Source: an uncultured Lachnospiraceae bacterium (GTDB lineage: Bacteria > Bacillota > Clostridia > Lachnospirales > Lachnospiraceae). Taken from it: a stretch of DNA of 49,311 bases. Where the stretch lies: NCBI GenBank assembly GCA_947650155.1, contig CANSUS010000025.1:1-49311 (forward strand), in the 5' to 3' direction. The position numbers and the translations under genes are program-made. Below the pieces are notes generated by a model, which was given only the letters and a program-made list of their open reading frames with translations, made no database searches and was not told where the DNA came from. Shown piece after piece: positions 31,457 to 41,100 of this stretch (position 1 is the stretch's first letter; every line of letters begins with the position of its first letter).

Positions 31457-31878
31457 GCTGCAATCTCCTCCATTTTACTATAAATCTTATTATATTTTCT
31501 CATACCGTAATTAGAATGTAACATGGAAATCGGTTTTTGCTTTGGCGTAAAGACGCCATTATCTCTATATGCTTTGGGCGGACACAGATAAACCTGTTTA
31601 AAGGCAAAGGTAAAGGACTGCTGCGAGTCATATCCCGCTTCATATGCAATCTGTATGATTGGTTTCTCTGTTTTGACTAATTTTTCGGCGGCAATTGTAA
31701 GCCGGCGGTTTTGCATGTATTTGCAGATTGTGGTTCCTGTATAGGACAAAAAAAGCCGGTTTAGATAAAATTTTGAATAGCCGATATTTTTGGCAATGCT
31801 GTCTAAGTCGATTTCCTTTTCCAGATTCGTTTCTATATAAGCGATAACCTCTTTTGTGATGTCTTTGTGATCATTCAT
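31453..31878 (-). CDS. Small AraC-family regulator, DNA-binding domain only
   Basis: A 141-residue protein consisting essentially of an AraC/XylS double [23 protein letters not shown], then [20 protein letters not shown], and [20 protein letters not shown] with [12 protein letters not shown]. No ligand domain is present, as in SoxS/MarA-like single-domain regulators. ATG 31878 follows GGAGGG; an earlier in-frame ATG (31905) is rejected. The stop overlaps the clpP start, so the two are co-translated. It is divergent from the ABC exporter operon. Confidence 0.88.
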   Translation of the reverse strand: MNDHKDITKEVIAYIETNLEKEIDLDSIAKNIGYSKFYLNRLFLSYTGTTICKYMQNRRLTIAAEKLVKTEKPIIQIAYEAGYDSQQSFTFAFKQVYLCPPKAYRDNGVFTPKQKPISMLHSNYGMRKYNKIYSKMEEIAA

Positions 31879-32034
31879 ATTAACCCTCCATGCCGCCCTC
31901 TCCATTTTTTAGGCTGTCAGTGCAGCCCGTACTGTAATCTTATGAATATTGTAGCAGGTTCAGAGAAAGAAGTCTTAATAAAAAAAGCTATTTTAACCAA
32001 TAAAAAATCTAACAAAAAATCGGCTTTGTTTTTC

Positions 32035-32065
32035 TTGACATTGTCCCTGAGGCATAGTTTAGCCT
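32035..32065 (+). promoter_or_regulatory. MerR-type promoter of the ABC exporter operon
   Basis: TTGACA (32035-32040) and TAGCCT (32060-32065) are separated by 19 bp, and the spacer contains the imperfect dyad TGTCCCTGAGGCATA (32042-32056) centred on the TGA. This layout is that of a promoter activated by a MerR protein; the MerR gene lies at the end of the operon it drives. Confidence 0.65.
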
Positions 32066-32108
32066 TAATTTATGGCAAAAAAAATTTTCATAAGAGGGGG
32101 TAAACGTT

Positions 32109-33068
32109 TTGAAATTGTTAAAGAAGCTGATCCGGCTACATAAGATTCTTTTCTCCACAGCACTGTTGTTTACTGTTTTGTCGGTGCTTTTCAATCTTTA
32201 CTGGAATCGCTTTCTGGCGGAGACAATAAACAAAACGGGCAGTATGGCGGGGCTTAAGGAAGCGGAGGAATTTTTGCTTCAAAGCTTCATAACAGCGGCT
32301 GCAATTGTTTTCTTCCATGCGGCAGTAGAATATGTATCTTCTTATCTTGCTTCTTATACCTGTGAAATTTTTGCCCATGAGATGCGAATGGGATATAGCA
32401 GATATTATTTACAAAGTGACATTTTTACGCTCTCAAAGTTAAATGTTGGTGAAGAACAGTCAGCTATGCAAAATGAGCTAAGGGAGATTTCTTCTTATTT
32501 AAATGAGAATCTTTTTTCTTTTATCAAACAATTTATTGCTTTCATTGCTGCGGCTCTTTTTTTATTTTTCCAGAGTTGTAAGTTGACTTTGGTTTCCATA
32601 CTTCCGGTGATTTTGCTGTTAATCTATTGCTATTTTTCAGGCAGAATCATTAAAAAGGATACGGAGCGGTGTCAGAAAAGCAGGGAACAGATCAATGGGA
32701 TGACGGATATACTTTTAGAACTCTTTCCGATTATTCAGATATATGATGCTTATAGTCTTATTCATAGGGCATTGGAGGAAAAGTTTTCGGAATGGCAAAA
32801 TTCCAATATCAGAAAAGAGCGGATTACGGCAAGGCTTATGTCTGTTTCCGGCCTGTTGTCTTTTGTGCCTCTTTTATTATTGCTTGGAGTTGGAGGAACA
32901 ATGGTAAAAAATGGAGAAATTAGTATTGGTATTTTTTATATTTTTATAAATCTTTCGGGAGATGTCTCAGGTTTTTTGCAAAATATGCCAGCGGTTTATG
33001 CAGGTTTCAAGCGGTTTATGGCGTCTGTTTCCAGAGTGGAAGATAAATTTAAAAAGGGGTGGGGATAG
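32109..33068 (+). CDS. ABC exporter membrane subunit 1
   Basis: A 319-residue ABC exporter transmembrane domain (ABC_membrane type) with about six helices, for example KILFSTALLFTVLSVLFNLY and FIAFIAAALFLFFQ and LLSFVPLLLLLGVGGTMV. It lacks the ATPase domain, which is encoded by the next gene. TTG 32109 is used, 8 bases after GAGGGGG; no better ATG exists. The split layout, membrane-ATPase-membrane, is unusual because exporters normally fuse each membrane half to its own ATPase. Substrate unknown. Confidence 0.85.
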   Translation: MKLLKKLIRLHKILFSTALLFTVLSVLFNLYWNRFLAETINKTGSMAGLKEAEEFLLQSFITAAAIVFFHAAVEYVSSYLASYTCEIFAHEMRMGYSRYYLQSDIFTLSKLNVGEEQSAMQNELREISSYLNENLFSFIKQFIAFIAAALFLFFQSCKLTLVSILPVILLLIYCYFSGRIIKKDTERCQKSREQINGMTDILLELFPIIQIYDAYSLIHRALEEKFSEWQNSNIRKERITARLMSVSGLLSFVPLLLLLGVGGTMVKNGEISIGIFYIFINLSGDVSGFLQNMPAVYAGFKRFMASVSRVEDKFKKGWG

Positions 33069-33070
33069 AA

Positions 33071-33718
33071 ATGGAGCGATATGCAGTTTGTCTGGAAAAA
33101 ATCTCATTTTCTTATGAGAATACGGTAGTGCTGAATGATTTGTCTTTTCAAGTGAAGGCGGGGGAACATATCGGACTGATCGGAGACAGCGGGTGTGGTA
33201 AAAGCACTTTATTGAAAATAATTGCCGGGCTTTATGCGCCGGATGAGGGGCTGGTAAGCATAGCAGGCGAGAGCCTTCCTGAAAAAATCAGGGAAAAGGC
33301 AGCGGTAGTGATGCAGCATAACAGTCTTTTCCCACTGTCTGTCAGAGAAAATATTACATGCGGACATGATATTTCGGAAGAAAGAATATGGAGTGCATGT
33401 CAAAGCGCAAGTCTCACCGAATGGATTGAAAGTCTCCCGGACGGGCTTGATACAAGCGTAGGCGAAAGGGGAGGGCAGGTGTCAGGGGGACAGGCACAGC
33501 GGATTCAGATAGCCCGAGCGCTTTGCAAAGACGCTCCGATTATTTTACTGGACGAACCACTGTCGGCGCTGGATCAAGACACAGGCGCCTCTGTTCTTCA
33601 TGCGCTGGATACATTGACGAAGGGGAAAACGGTGATTCATGTCACGCATGATCCTGAACCATTGGGGAGTCATTATCTTCTGTACCGTATGGAAGGAGGC
33701 AGGCTGATTCGTGCATGA
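33071..33718 (+). CDS. ABC exporter ATPase subunit
   Basis: A 215-residue ATP-binding cassette with all motifs: Walker A LIGDSGCGKST, Q-loop VMQHNSLFPLS, signature QVSGGQAQRIQIARALCK, Walker B PIILLDEPLSALD and switch His in VIHVTHDPEPL. It is the only ATPase of the operon, so two copies must dimerise under the two different membrane subunits, or it partners with one of them. ATG 33071 is preferred to the GTG at 33059. The start lies 2 bases after the upstream stop and its end overlaps the next start. Confidence 0.92.
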   Translation: MERYAVCLEKISFSYENTVVLNDLSFQVKAGEHIGLIGDSGCGKSTLLKIIAGLYAPDEGLVSIAGESLPEKIREKAAVVMQHNSLFPLSVRENITCGHDISEERIWSACQSASLTEWIESLPDGLDTSVGERGGQVSGGQAQRIQIARALCKDAPIILLDEPLSALDQDTGASVLHALDTLTKGKTVIHVTHDPEPLGSHYLLYRMEGGRLIRA

Positions 33719-34664
33719 TTTTCTGAGTTTGTTAAAGAAAATGGGAGTTTTGCGCAAGTATGTTTTTCTGTTGATTCTCAGGTCGCCTTTTGATGCTGCC
33801 AGAGCATGGATGCTGGCGAATCTGATGAAAACTGTATTTTTATGTTTGGAAACAGACAAGATAGATGGACTGCCAGAGGTCTGTGTAAGTTATGGTTTGC
33901 TTTGCGCGCTGCTGTTTTTGTATAATGGAACAGTATGGAGTATTTATGCAGCTTTTTGTTCTAAATTAGAAGCAGGACTTCAAAAAAAGATGATACAGAA
34001 AATCCTGACTTTACCATATAGATATGTGGAAAGCCAGAAGAGCGGCGAGTGGATTACAAAACTAAACAGTGATATACAGGCGGTGTGCACTATGATGAAC
34101 GGAGCGCTGAATATTCCTCATTTTGTGGTGGCTGCCTTAAACACGGCGCTGCTTTCTGTTCTGATGTTTCAAAGCAGCGTTCTGTTGTTTTGCGTTATAT
34201 GGATTCTGGCTGTTTTGCATTTGTTTGTGAATTACAGAATCATATTGAAAGACATGCCACATTTAAGGGAAGAATCACTAAAGGCTATGGCGGAAAGTAC
34301 ATCTGCAATAAAACCGCTTATTACAGAAGCGGAAACGATCCTGATGTATCATGCTGGTGGCTTGATGATGAAAAAATGTGAGGAAAGCAGCCGCAGGTTC
34401 CTGAAAATCAATCAGAATATTCATATGAAAAATGCCTTAAGCAGTGCAATTTTACGTTTATTCGGATGTGGGGGCTTCTTTTTGGCGCTTCTGATAGGAT
34501 GCCGTTTTATTCTAGACGGGGCAATGTCTTTTTCTGATGTGGTATACTGCCTGCAGGTAAGAGCCGCCATTTTATCATCGTTGTTTATGTTGACGGTTTC
34601 CATGAATAATATAAAGGCAAATTTGGTTTGTGTAAAGAGAATAAACAGGGTATATAGTAAGTGA
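33711..34664 (+). CDS. ABC exporter membrane subunit 2
   Basis: A 317-residue ABC exporter membrane domain with about six helices (CVSYGLLCALLFLYNGTVW, SSVLLFCVIWILAVLHLFVN, GCGGFFLALLIGCRFILDG). It matches the membrane halves of peptide/drug exporters and has no ATPase, like the first subunit. GTG 33711 starts 12 bases after GGAGG and overlaps the ATPase stop. With the preceding two genes it completes a three-gene split exporter. Confidence 0.83.
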   Translation: MHDFLSLLKKMGVLRKYVFLLILRSPFDAARAWMLANLMKTVFLCLETDKIDGLPEVCVSYGLLCALLFLYNGTVWSIYAAFCSKLEAGLQKKMIQKILTLPYRYVESQKSGEWITKLNSDIQAVCTMMNGALNIPHFVVAALNTALLSVLMFQSSVLLFCVIWILAVLHLFVNYRIILKDMPHLREESLKAMAESTSAIKPLITEAETILMYHAGGLMMKKCEESSRRFLKINQNIHMKNALSSAILRLFGCGGFFLALLIGCRFILDGAMSFSDVVYCLQVRAAILSSLFMLTVSMNNIKANLVCVKRINRVYSK

Positions 34665-34705
34665 AAAAATCGTTGGTGTATAAAGAGCCACAGACGGGAG
34701 CATTT

Positions 34706-35176
34706 ATGAAGGATAATCTTATGCTGATTGGAGAAATTGCAGAGTTTTTTGGAGTTTCAAGAAAAGCAATACGTTTATATGAAAAAAAGGGAATTATAAA
34801 ACCGGTGAAAGTAGACAGCCAAAACGGATACCGTTACTATTCAGCAGAGCAGGTACAACAGTTAAATGCATTGCTGGAGTTGAAAGCGTTAGGATTTTCG
34901 CTTGATGAGATTAAAATTATTATTGATGGGGCGGCGACGAAAGAGCGGCTGCTCGATGTGCTCAGAAAAAAGCGGCAGGCATGGCAGGCGGCTATGGAGG
35001 CTGCAAAATATAAGATGGAATGTCTGGACAATGTGATCAATAATGTTCAGTATTCCGAAACAGCGGAAAAAATAACGGAGATGACGGAGGAGGAGCGGGC
35101 ATGGCTGCTCGTAAAAATGGTCTGCATTGAGGATGTACGGGCGCAGAAGGCATTAAGTGAGGCATTGTGGCTGTGA
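34706..35176 (+). CDS. MerR-family regulator of the exporter operon
   Basis: A 156-residue MerR protein. The N-terminal winged helix is IGEIAEFFGVSRKAIRLYEK then GIIKPVKVDSQNGYRYYSAE and LLELKALGFSLDEIKIIID; a dimerisation coiled coil follows (LDVLRKKRQAWQAAMEAAK). The effector region is short and lacks metal-binding cysteines, so it is likely a small-molecule sensor. ATG 34706 is set by GACGGGAGC, part of the leader consensus used elsewhere; the GTG at 34661 that overlaps the previous stop is rejected. It probably activates the 19-bp-spacer promoter ahead of the operon. Confidence 0.88.
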   Translation: MKDNLMLIGEIAEFFGVSRKAIRLYEKKGIIKPVKVDSQNGYRYYSAEQVQQLNALLELKALGFSLDEIKIIIDGAATKERLLDVLRKKRQAWQAAMEAAKYKMECLDNVINNVQYSETAEKITEMTEEERAWLLVKMVCIEDVRAQKALSEALWL

Positions 35177-35313
35177 ATGTAAATTGTAATGGTTATACTT
35201 AGTCAAACGGTTGACTTGCTGGAACAGAATGACTAGAATATATTTAAAACCCTGACTGGCGCTGCGGTACAGCAATGGCAGGTATTATTGGTCTGACGGA
35301 AGGAGAACGTGGG

Positions 35314-36120
35314 ATGAAGGAAACGGATGCTTTTTTAGAAAAGTTAAAAGAGGATTCCACGGAATATAAACAGTTAAAGACAACGGGCTATACGGAGGAA
35401 GAAAAGAAAAATGCAATTCGCTCTCTGATGAATATCCGTATGCCAAGAGAAATTTCTGAGGAACTGTTGCAGCTGCAAGACAATTATTTGAAAAAAGAAC
35501 TGACTCAAAAAGGTGTTGTAACTTTAGAAGAGATTCCTGTTGTGAAAGGACAGCCTGGGATATCGCTCTGGCAGGGAGATATTACAAGGCTGAAAGTCGG
35601 TGCGATTGTTAATGCAGCAAATTCTCAGATGTTAGGCTGCTTTGTACCCTGCCACAGGTGTATTGACAATGCGATTCACAGCGCTGCAGGTATGCAGCTC
35701 AGGGAAGAGTGCGACCATATTATGAAAGAACGGCGTATCCGGTATGGCAGGAGCTATGAGGAACCTGCCGGTACGGCTACGTTAACATCAGGCTATCATC
35801 TTCCCTGTGATTATGTGATTCACACGGTGGGTCCGATTGTATACGGCGGACTGAACGACGCGCTTTGTCAGGATCTGCGTAATTGTTATGAAAATGTTCT
35901 GAAATGCTGTGTGGAACATCAGATCCGGTCGGTTGCGTTTTGCTGTATTTCAACGGGAGAATTTCATTTTCCCAATGATACGGCGGCGGAAATCGCTGTG
36001 GAAACAGTGACAGATTTTCTAAAGATCCACAGCGGCCGGTTGGACAGAGTGATATTCAATGTATTTAAAGATATGGATAGAGAAATATATGAAGCTATTT
36101 TACAAAAAGAGGATCGATAA
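35314..36120 (+). CDS. Macrodomain protein-ADP-ribose hydrolase, zinc-type
   Basis: A 268-residue macrodomain protein that removes ADP-ribose from proteins or acetyl-ADP-ribose. The macro signature IVNAANSQMLGCFVPCHRCI continues DNAIHSAAGMQLREECD; the Cys-Pro-Cys-His spacing GCFVPCHRCIDNAIH is typical of the zinc-containing bacterial macrodomains found next to SirTM in Firmicutes. PAGTATLTSGYHLPCDYVIH and FCCISTGEFHFPNDTAAEIA complete the domain. An N-terminal helical region of about 75 residues is also typical. ATG 35314 follows GGAAGGAG; ATG 35275 is rejected. No SirTM or lipoylation partner is visible. Confidence 0.88.
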   Translation: MKETDAFLEKLKEDSTEYKQLKTTGYTEEEKKNAIRSLMNIRMPREISEELLQLQDNYLKKELTQKGVVTLEEIPVVKGQPGISLWQGDITRLKVGAIVNAANSQMLGCFVPCHRCIDNAIHSAAGMQLREECDHIMKERRIRYGRSYEEPAGTATLTSGYHLPCDYVIHTVGPIVYGGLNDALCQDLRNCYENVLKCCVEHQIRSVAFCCISTGEFHFPNDTAAEIAVETVTDFLKIHSGRLDRVIFNVFKDMDREIYEAILQKEDR

Positions 36121-36150
36121 GCGTATTAAAGTATGCAGATGGGAGTAACG

Positions 36151-36936
36151 ATGCAAATACCTGAAAAAATCCATAATCTGATTTTGGAGGAAGAATATCG
36201 GAAAGACGATATCGGTATGTCTGATTCGTCCGTTTTACTTTTTCACGATAAAGTGCTGAAAATACAGCCATGCTGTGAGGAAGCTGAAAATGAATACTGT
36301 ATGATGCAGTGGCTTTCGGGAAAAATTCCGGTCCCGCAGGCGCTTGCCTGTGAAAAGATGGATCAAAAGTCTTATCTGCTGATGAGCAAATGCAGCGGTA
36401 AGATGGCATGTGAGGAAAATTATATGCAGGAACCGGAGCTTTTAACGAAACTTCTTGCGAATGGGCTTAAAAAGTTGTGGAGCGTCGGGATTTCGGACTG
36501 TCCTGCAGACTGGCGGCTGGATCGGAAATTAAAGGCGGCAGAGGAAAATATAGAACGCGGTCTGGTAGATATGGACAATGTGGAACCGGAGACTTTTGGA
36601 GAAAACGGATTTCGTGATCCGCAGGCACTGCTGCAGTGGTTATATGACCACCGGCCGCAGGAGGAGCCGGTACTGTCACATGGGGATTATTGTCTGCCCA
36701 ATATTTTTGGGACGGGCAGCGAACCCACCGGATATATTGATCTTGGAAGAACCGGTATTGCAGATAAGTGGTGCGATATTGCACTGTGCTATCGGAGCCT
36801 TTCTCATAATTACAGCGGAAAATACTGTGAAAAATCGTACGAAGGATTTGAGGAATCACTTTTATTTAAAGAATTGGGAATAGAACCTGACTGGGAAAAG
36901 ATTCGATATTATATCCTGCTGGATGAATTGTTTTAA
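36151..36936 (+). CDS. APH(3')-like aminoglycoside phosphotransferase family protein
   Basis: A 261-residue kinase-like phosphotransferase closely matching the APH(3') family. The catalytic loop is VLSHGDYCLPN (H177, D179), the metal-binding segment GYIDLGRTGIADKWCDIALC (D197), and the C-terminal IEPDWEKIRYYILLDELF is almost that of APH(3')-IIIa. The nucleotide-binding lysine lies early (FHDKVLKIQP). Resistance to kanamycin-type drugs is the family's role, but whether this copy confers it is unknown. GGGAG at the start supports ATG 36151. It follows the macrodomain gene by 30 bases. Confidence 0.85.
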   Translation: MQIPEKIHNLILEEEYRKDDIGMSDSSVLLFHDKVLKIQPCCEEAENEYCMMQWLSGKIPVPQALACEKMDQKSYLLMSKCSGKMACEENYMQEPELLTKLLANGLKKLWSVGISDCPADWRLDRKLKAAEENIERGLVDMDNVEPETFGENGFRDPQALLQWLYDHRPQEEPVLSHGDYCLPNIFGTGSEPTGYIDLGRTGIADKWCDIALCYRSLSHNYSGKYCEKSYEGFEESLLFKELGIEPDWEKIRYYILLDELF

Positions 36937-36954
36937 ATTGAGGATTAAAGCAGC

Positions 36955-38112
36955 ATGAAATTGTTACACTTAAGTGATCTTCATATAGGAAAGTCTGTAA
37001 ACGACTTTAGTATGATTGAAGATCAGAAATATATTTTAGAACAGATATTATCTGTCATCAAACAATACAACATAGATGCAGTTCTGATTGCCGGCGATAT
37101 ATATGACAAGTCTGTTCCCAGCGAGGAAGCGGTAAAATTGTTGGATCATTTCCTGTGCAGTCTTTCAGAGAGCGGCACAGAGACGTTTCTGATCAGTGGA
37201 AATCATGATTCGGATGAAAGGCTGAATTTTGGCAGCAGTTTATTTGAGGCAAAAAAGATTCATATTTGCGCAAAATATAATGGCATACTTTATCAGAAAG
37301 AATGTCAGGACGAATTTGGGAAAGTGAATATTTGTCTTCTTCCGTTTGTGAAAGCTTCGCAGGTGAAATTTTACTTTCCTGACGAGAAGATAGAATCTTA
37401 TGACGAGGCAGTAAGAGCGGTTTTGTCGCATGCAGATGTGGATGCGTCTGAGCGTAATATTTTAGTGACGCATCAATTTGCTGTCGGAAAACATGAGGAA
37501 CCGAAACTCGGAGGATCGGAGGGGACTGCAGTTTTAAATGTGGGCGCGGTTGAGAAGGTAGGAGTTGACTGTTTCGACGACTTTGATTATGTTGCCCTGG
37601 GACATATCCATTCTCCTCAAAAGATTGGCAGGGAAACTGTCAGGTATTCCGGTTCGCCTCTGAAATATTCCCTTAGTGAAGTGAATAGTGATAAATCGGT
37701 TCCCGTTGTTACATTAGGAGAAAAGGGGGAAGTTGGAGTGGAACTTGTTCCTTTAAAACCTCTTCGTGATATGAGGCATTTGAAAGGAAAACTGGTACAG
37801 CTGCTGGACCGGAAAAATGTGATATCACCGGAAGATTATATTTTTGTGACGCTGACGGATGAGGAACCAATAGAACAGGCAATGGATATTTTCAGGCAGC
37901 ACTACAGAAATACAATGAAGATTGTTTATGATAATATGCATACAAGAGAAGCCGGTCAGATGGATATTACGAAGATGACACAGGAAAGGTCTTATCCTGA
38001 ACTTTTATCGGATTTTTATGAAATGATGTATGGCTGTGAAATCAGTGAAGAAGAACTGGCAATCATGAAAGAAGCCGCGAAGGAGGCTGGGATTATCGAT
38101 GAAACCGATTAA
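36955..38112 (+). CDS. sbcD: Nuclease SbcD
   Basis: A 385-residue SbcD/Mre11-type Mn-dependent nuclease. The phosphoesterase motifs are all visible: LHLSDLHIGKSV (motif I), IAGDIYDKSVP (II), LISGNHDSDERL (III), LVTHQFAVG (IV) and ALGHIHSPQ (V). With SbcC it forms a complex that cuts hairpins and processes protein-blocked or palindromic DNA. It overlaps the sbcC start by 14 bases. The presence of many hairpins in this window makes this complex a natural target partner, as inference. GAGGA lies before the start. Confidence 0.95.
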   Translation: MKLLHLSDLHIGKSVNDFSMIEDQKYILEQILSVIKQYNIDAVLIAGDIYDKSVPSEEAVKLLDHFLCSLSESGTETFLISGNHDSDERLNFGSSLFEAKKIHICAKYNGILYQKECQDEFGKVNICLLPFVKASQVKFYFPDEKIESYDEAVRAVLSHADVDASERNILVTHQFAVGKHEEPKLGGSEGTAVLNVGAVEKVGVDCFDDFDYVALGHIHSPQKIGRETVRYSGSPLKYSLSEVNSDKSVPVVTLGEKGEVGVELVPLKPLRDMRHLKGKLVQLLDRKNVISPEDYIFVTLTDEEPIEQAMDIFRQHYRNTMKIVYDNMHTREAGQMDITKMTQERSYPELLSDFYEMMYGCEISEEELAIMKEAAKEAGIIDETD

Positions 38113-41100
38113 GCTGATTATAAGCGCGTTTGGTCCTTATGCCGAAAAGATGCCGGAAATCAATTTTGAACCTTTTGAAAACAAAGGGCTTTTTCTGATT
38201 ACAGGGGATACCGGTGCGGGAAAAACAACTATTTTTGACGCCGTCTGTTTTGCATTATACGGGGAGACAAGCGGAAATTACAGAGATACCAAAAATTTGC
38301 GCAGCGAATATGCAAAGCCGCAGACAGAAAGTTTTGTAGATTTTTATTTTACTCATCAGGGCAGGCAGTATCATGTGTACCGGAAACCGTCTTACGACAG
38401 AGCAAAACAGCGGGGCAGCGGAGTGATCAATGAGAAGGAAAAGGCAGAATTTTACTGTGAAGGAGAAACTCCTATTGAAGGGACAAGTTTAGTTAACAAT
38501 GCAGTAAAAGAACTTTTGCAAATAGATTTTAAGCAGTTTAAGCAGATTGCGATGATCGCCCAGGGAGAATTCTGGGAACTGTTAAACGCCTCAACGGAAA
38601 AAAGGACGGAAATTCTCAGGACAATTTTTATGACTTCCGGTTATCAAAAAATGGAAAATTATTTACGAGAGCGAAAGAATAAAAGTTATGCGGGAAGAAA
38701 GACAGCGGAGGACAGCATTCTTCAATATTTTAAAGAAGCAGAAGCATCAGAGGACAGCAGATTGAAAGAAAATCTGTTCTCTTTGCAGGAGAAGGCGGAA
38801 AAGAGTGGGAGTACATGGAATCTGGAGGAAATGCAGGACATTTTGTCTGATATTATTTCGGAGGACAAAGCCGGTTTAAAGGAGAAGAGAAAGGAGGTTA
38901 CTGCAGAAGAGAAGATTTTTGAGGAAAAAAGCGCCGCACTCCATCATGCCCATTCCAATAATGAACTGATCCGGCGTCTGGCGGAATATGAAAAGGCACG
39001 AGAAGAACTGGAAACAGGCAGAGAAGCGATAGAAAAGCTGGAAGCAGCAGTGAAGAGGCAGCAGGCCGCAGTCCGGGAAGTAAAACCTGCTTATCAGACG
39101 TGGAAAAAGGATGAGGAGGAAGTGGAAGAAGTCCGTAGACAGATTTCAGAAAAGAAAGAGGAAGCGGCTTCTTTAGCAGAAAAGGCTGTGCGGACGGGAG
39201 CAGCGCTGAGTGAAGCCGCCTTAAAACAGCCGGAAGCGGAAGCGCTTAAGAAAAAAGCAGAAAAGCTGAAAGACGATATCGAAAAGTACGCAAAACGGGA
39301 TAAACTGATTTTGTCAGCCGCGGCTTTGGAAAAAGAGAAAGGCGTCTTAAAAGCAGCGGAAGAGGCATTACAGGAAAAGGAGAACGACTTAAAAGAAAAG
39401 ATTAAAAAACTTGACAGAACAGTAAAAGAACTGAAAGACTGTAAATCAGAGCTTGTAAAAGTACAAAGCGAGGGAAAGAGACTGGTTTCCTTACAGAAAG
39501 AATTGGAGAACATCACGGAGAAAGCACTTCCTGAATATCAAGCTGTGGAAAAGAAGCTTGCGGAGAAACAGAAAACCTTTGAAGAGGTGCAAAGGGAATA
39601 CCATGCCGTGGCAGAAAAACGAAGGAACTTGGAAACGGTTCTCGATCATTTCCGTGCCGGAATACTGGCAAGAGGACTTACAGAGGGCAGCAGGTGTCCG
39701 GTCTGCGGTTCTACACACCATCCGTATCCTGCATCATTGCCGGAAGAGACCGTTTCGGAGGAGGAATTAAAAAAATTGCAGGAAGAGGAAGAAGATGCGA
39801 AAAAAAGGAAAGAAGAGGCGCTTATAGACGCCGAAAAAACAAAGTCCGCCAGGGAAGAGAAAAAAGAACAGTTATGGATTCGGATGATGGATTGCATGGA
39901 AGAAGAATATACCGGGAAAAAAGAAGAAGAAATGTTTTCTCTTGTTTTCCGGCGGTTACAAGAGGTAAAAGAACAGGTTATAAGCAACGCAAAACAGGAA
40001 AATTCCGTGCAGAAGGATTGCGTTTCTTATGAGAAAGCCGAACAGGAGTTGGAAAAAGCGAGGGGAAAAGAGACAGAGGAACTGGAGAATATACGAAAAA
40101 AGCATCAAGAGAAAAAAAGTGTGAATCAAACTGCGCTAGTGGAAACGAAAACGGCGCTGAAAGCATTTGACGGATTGGAATTTGCGGATTTGAAAACGGC
40201 GGAAAGAGAGCAGAGCAAAGCGGATAAAGAAGCAAATCAAATTTTTGATGCGATAGAAATAGCAAAAACAGAAAAGCAAAAGGCAGATCAGGAAAAAGCA
40301 AGTATGGAAGCGGCATTGCGCACTTTAGAGAAAACGAAGGAGCTGCAGATGAAAAAGGCCGCGGATTCCAAAAAGGCTTTTGTAAAGGTATTAAAAGCAC
40401 GAAAATTTGAATCAGAAGAGGAATTTTTGGAGTTTCTTGTAACGGAAAAGGAGATTGCAGACAGCGACCGGAAAATCCGTCAATATTATCAGAAGGCCGC
40501 AACAAATAAAGAGCAGTTAAAGCAGGCGAAAAAGGATGCGAAGGATAAAAAAGAGATCGACGAAAAAGGATTAGAAGAAGAGGTAAACAGCAGGAAGCAT
40601 TATCTGGAGGAACTTAGAAAAAGAAATTCGCAGACAGAGCATAGAATTGAAAGAAATGAAAAAATTAAAAAAAACATTTCAGCAAAACAAAATACCTTAG
40701 AACAGTTTCGCGTAGAAAATGAGAGGTGCCGCCGGCTATATGATCTGATATCGGGGAACATCAATAATAAAGCGAAGGTCACGTTTGAGCAGTATATACA
40801 GGCCGCCGGGTTTGACTATATTATTGCGGCGGCGAACAGGCGTCTTCTTCCTATGAGCGACGGGCAGTATGAACTTGTCAGAAAAGAAGACTCCAGCGAT
40901 AAGAAAAGTAAGACGATTCTAAACCTTGAAGTACAGGATAATTTTACCGGACACAGAAGACCGGTGGGCAGTTTATCGGGAGGCGAAAGCTTTAAGGCTT
41001 CGCTCAGTCTGGCGCTTGGGCTTTCTGATACGGTATCTTCTAATTTTGGCGGCGTACAGATGGATGCCCTTTTTGTGGACGAGGGCTTTGGAACTTTAGA

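Noticed and set aside
31867-32103. Plus-strand frame that could be a precursor peptide for the ABC exporter
   Set aside because: The first part overlaps the AraC start on the other strand, there is no ribosome binding site, no leader/GG motif, and the end runs through the exporter promoter.
39094-40505. Several long minus-strand frames rich in Ser and Phe
   Set aside because: They mirror the Glu/Lys-rich coiled coils of SbcC and are a codon-composition artefact.
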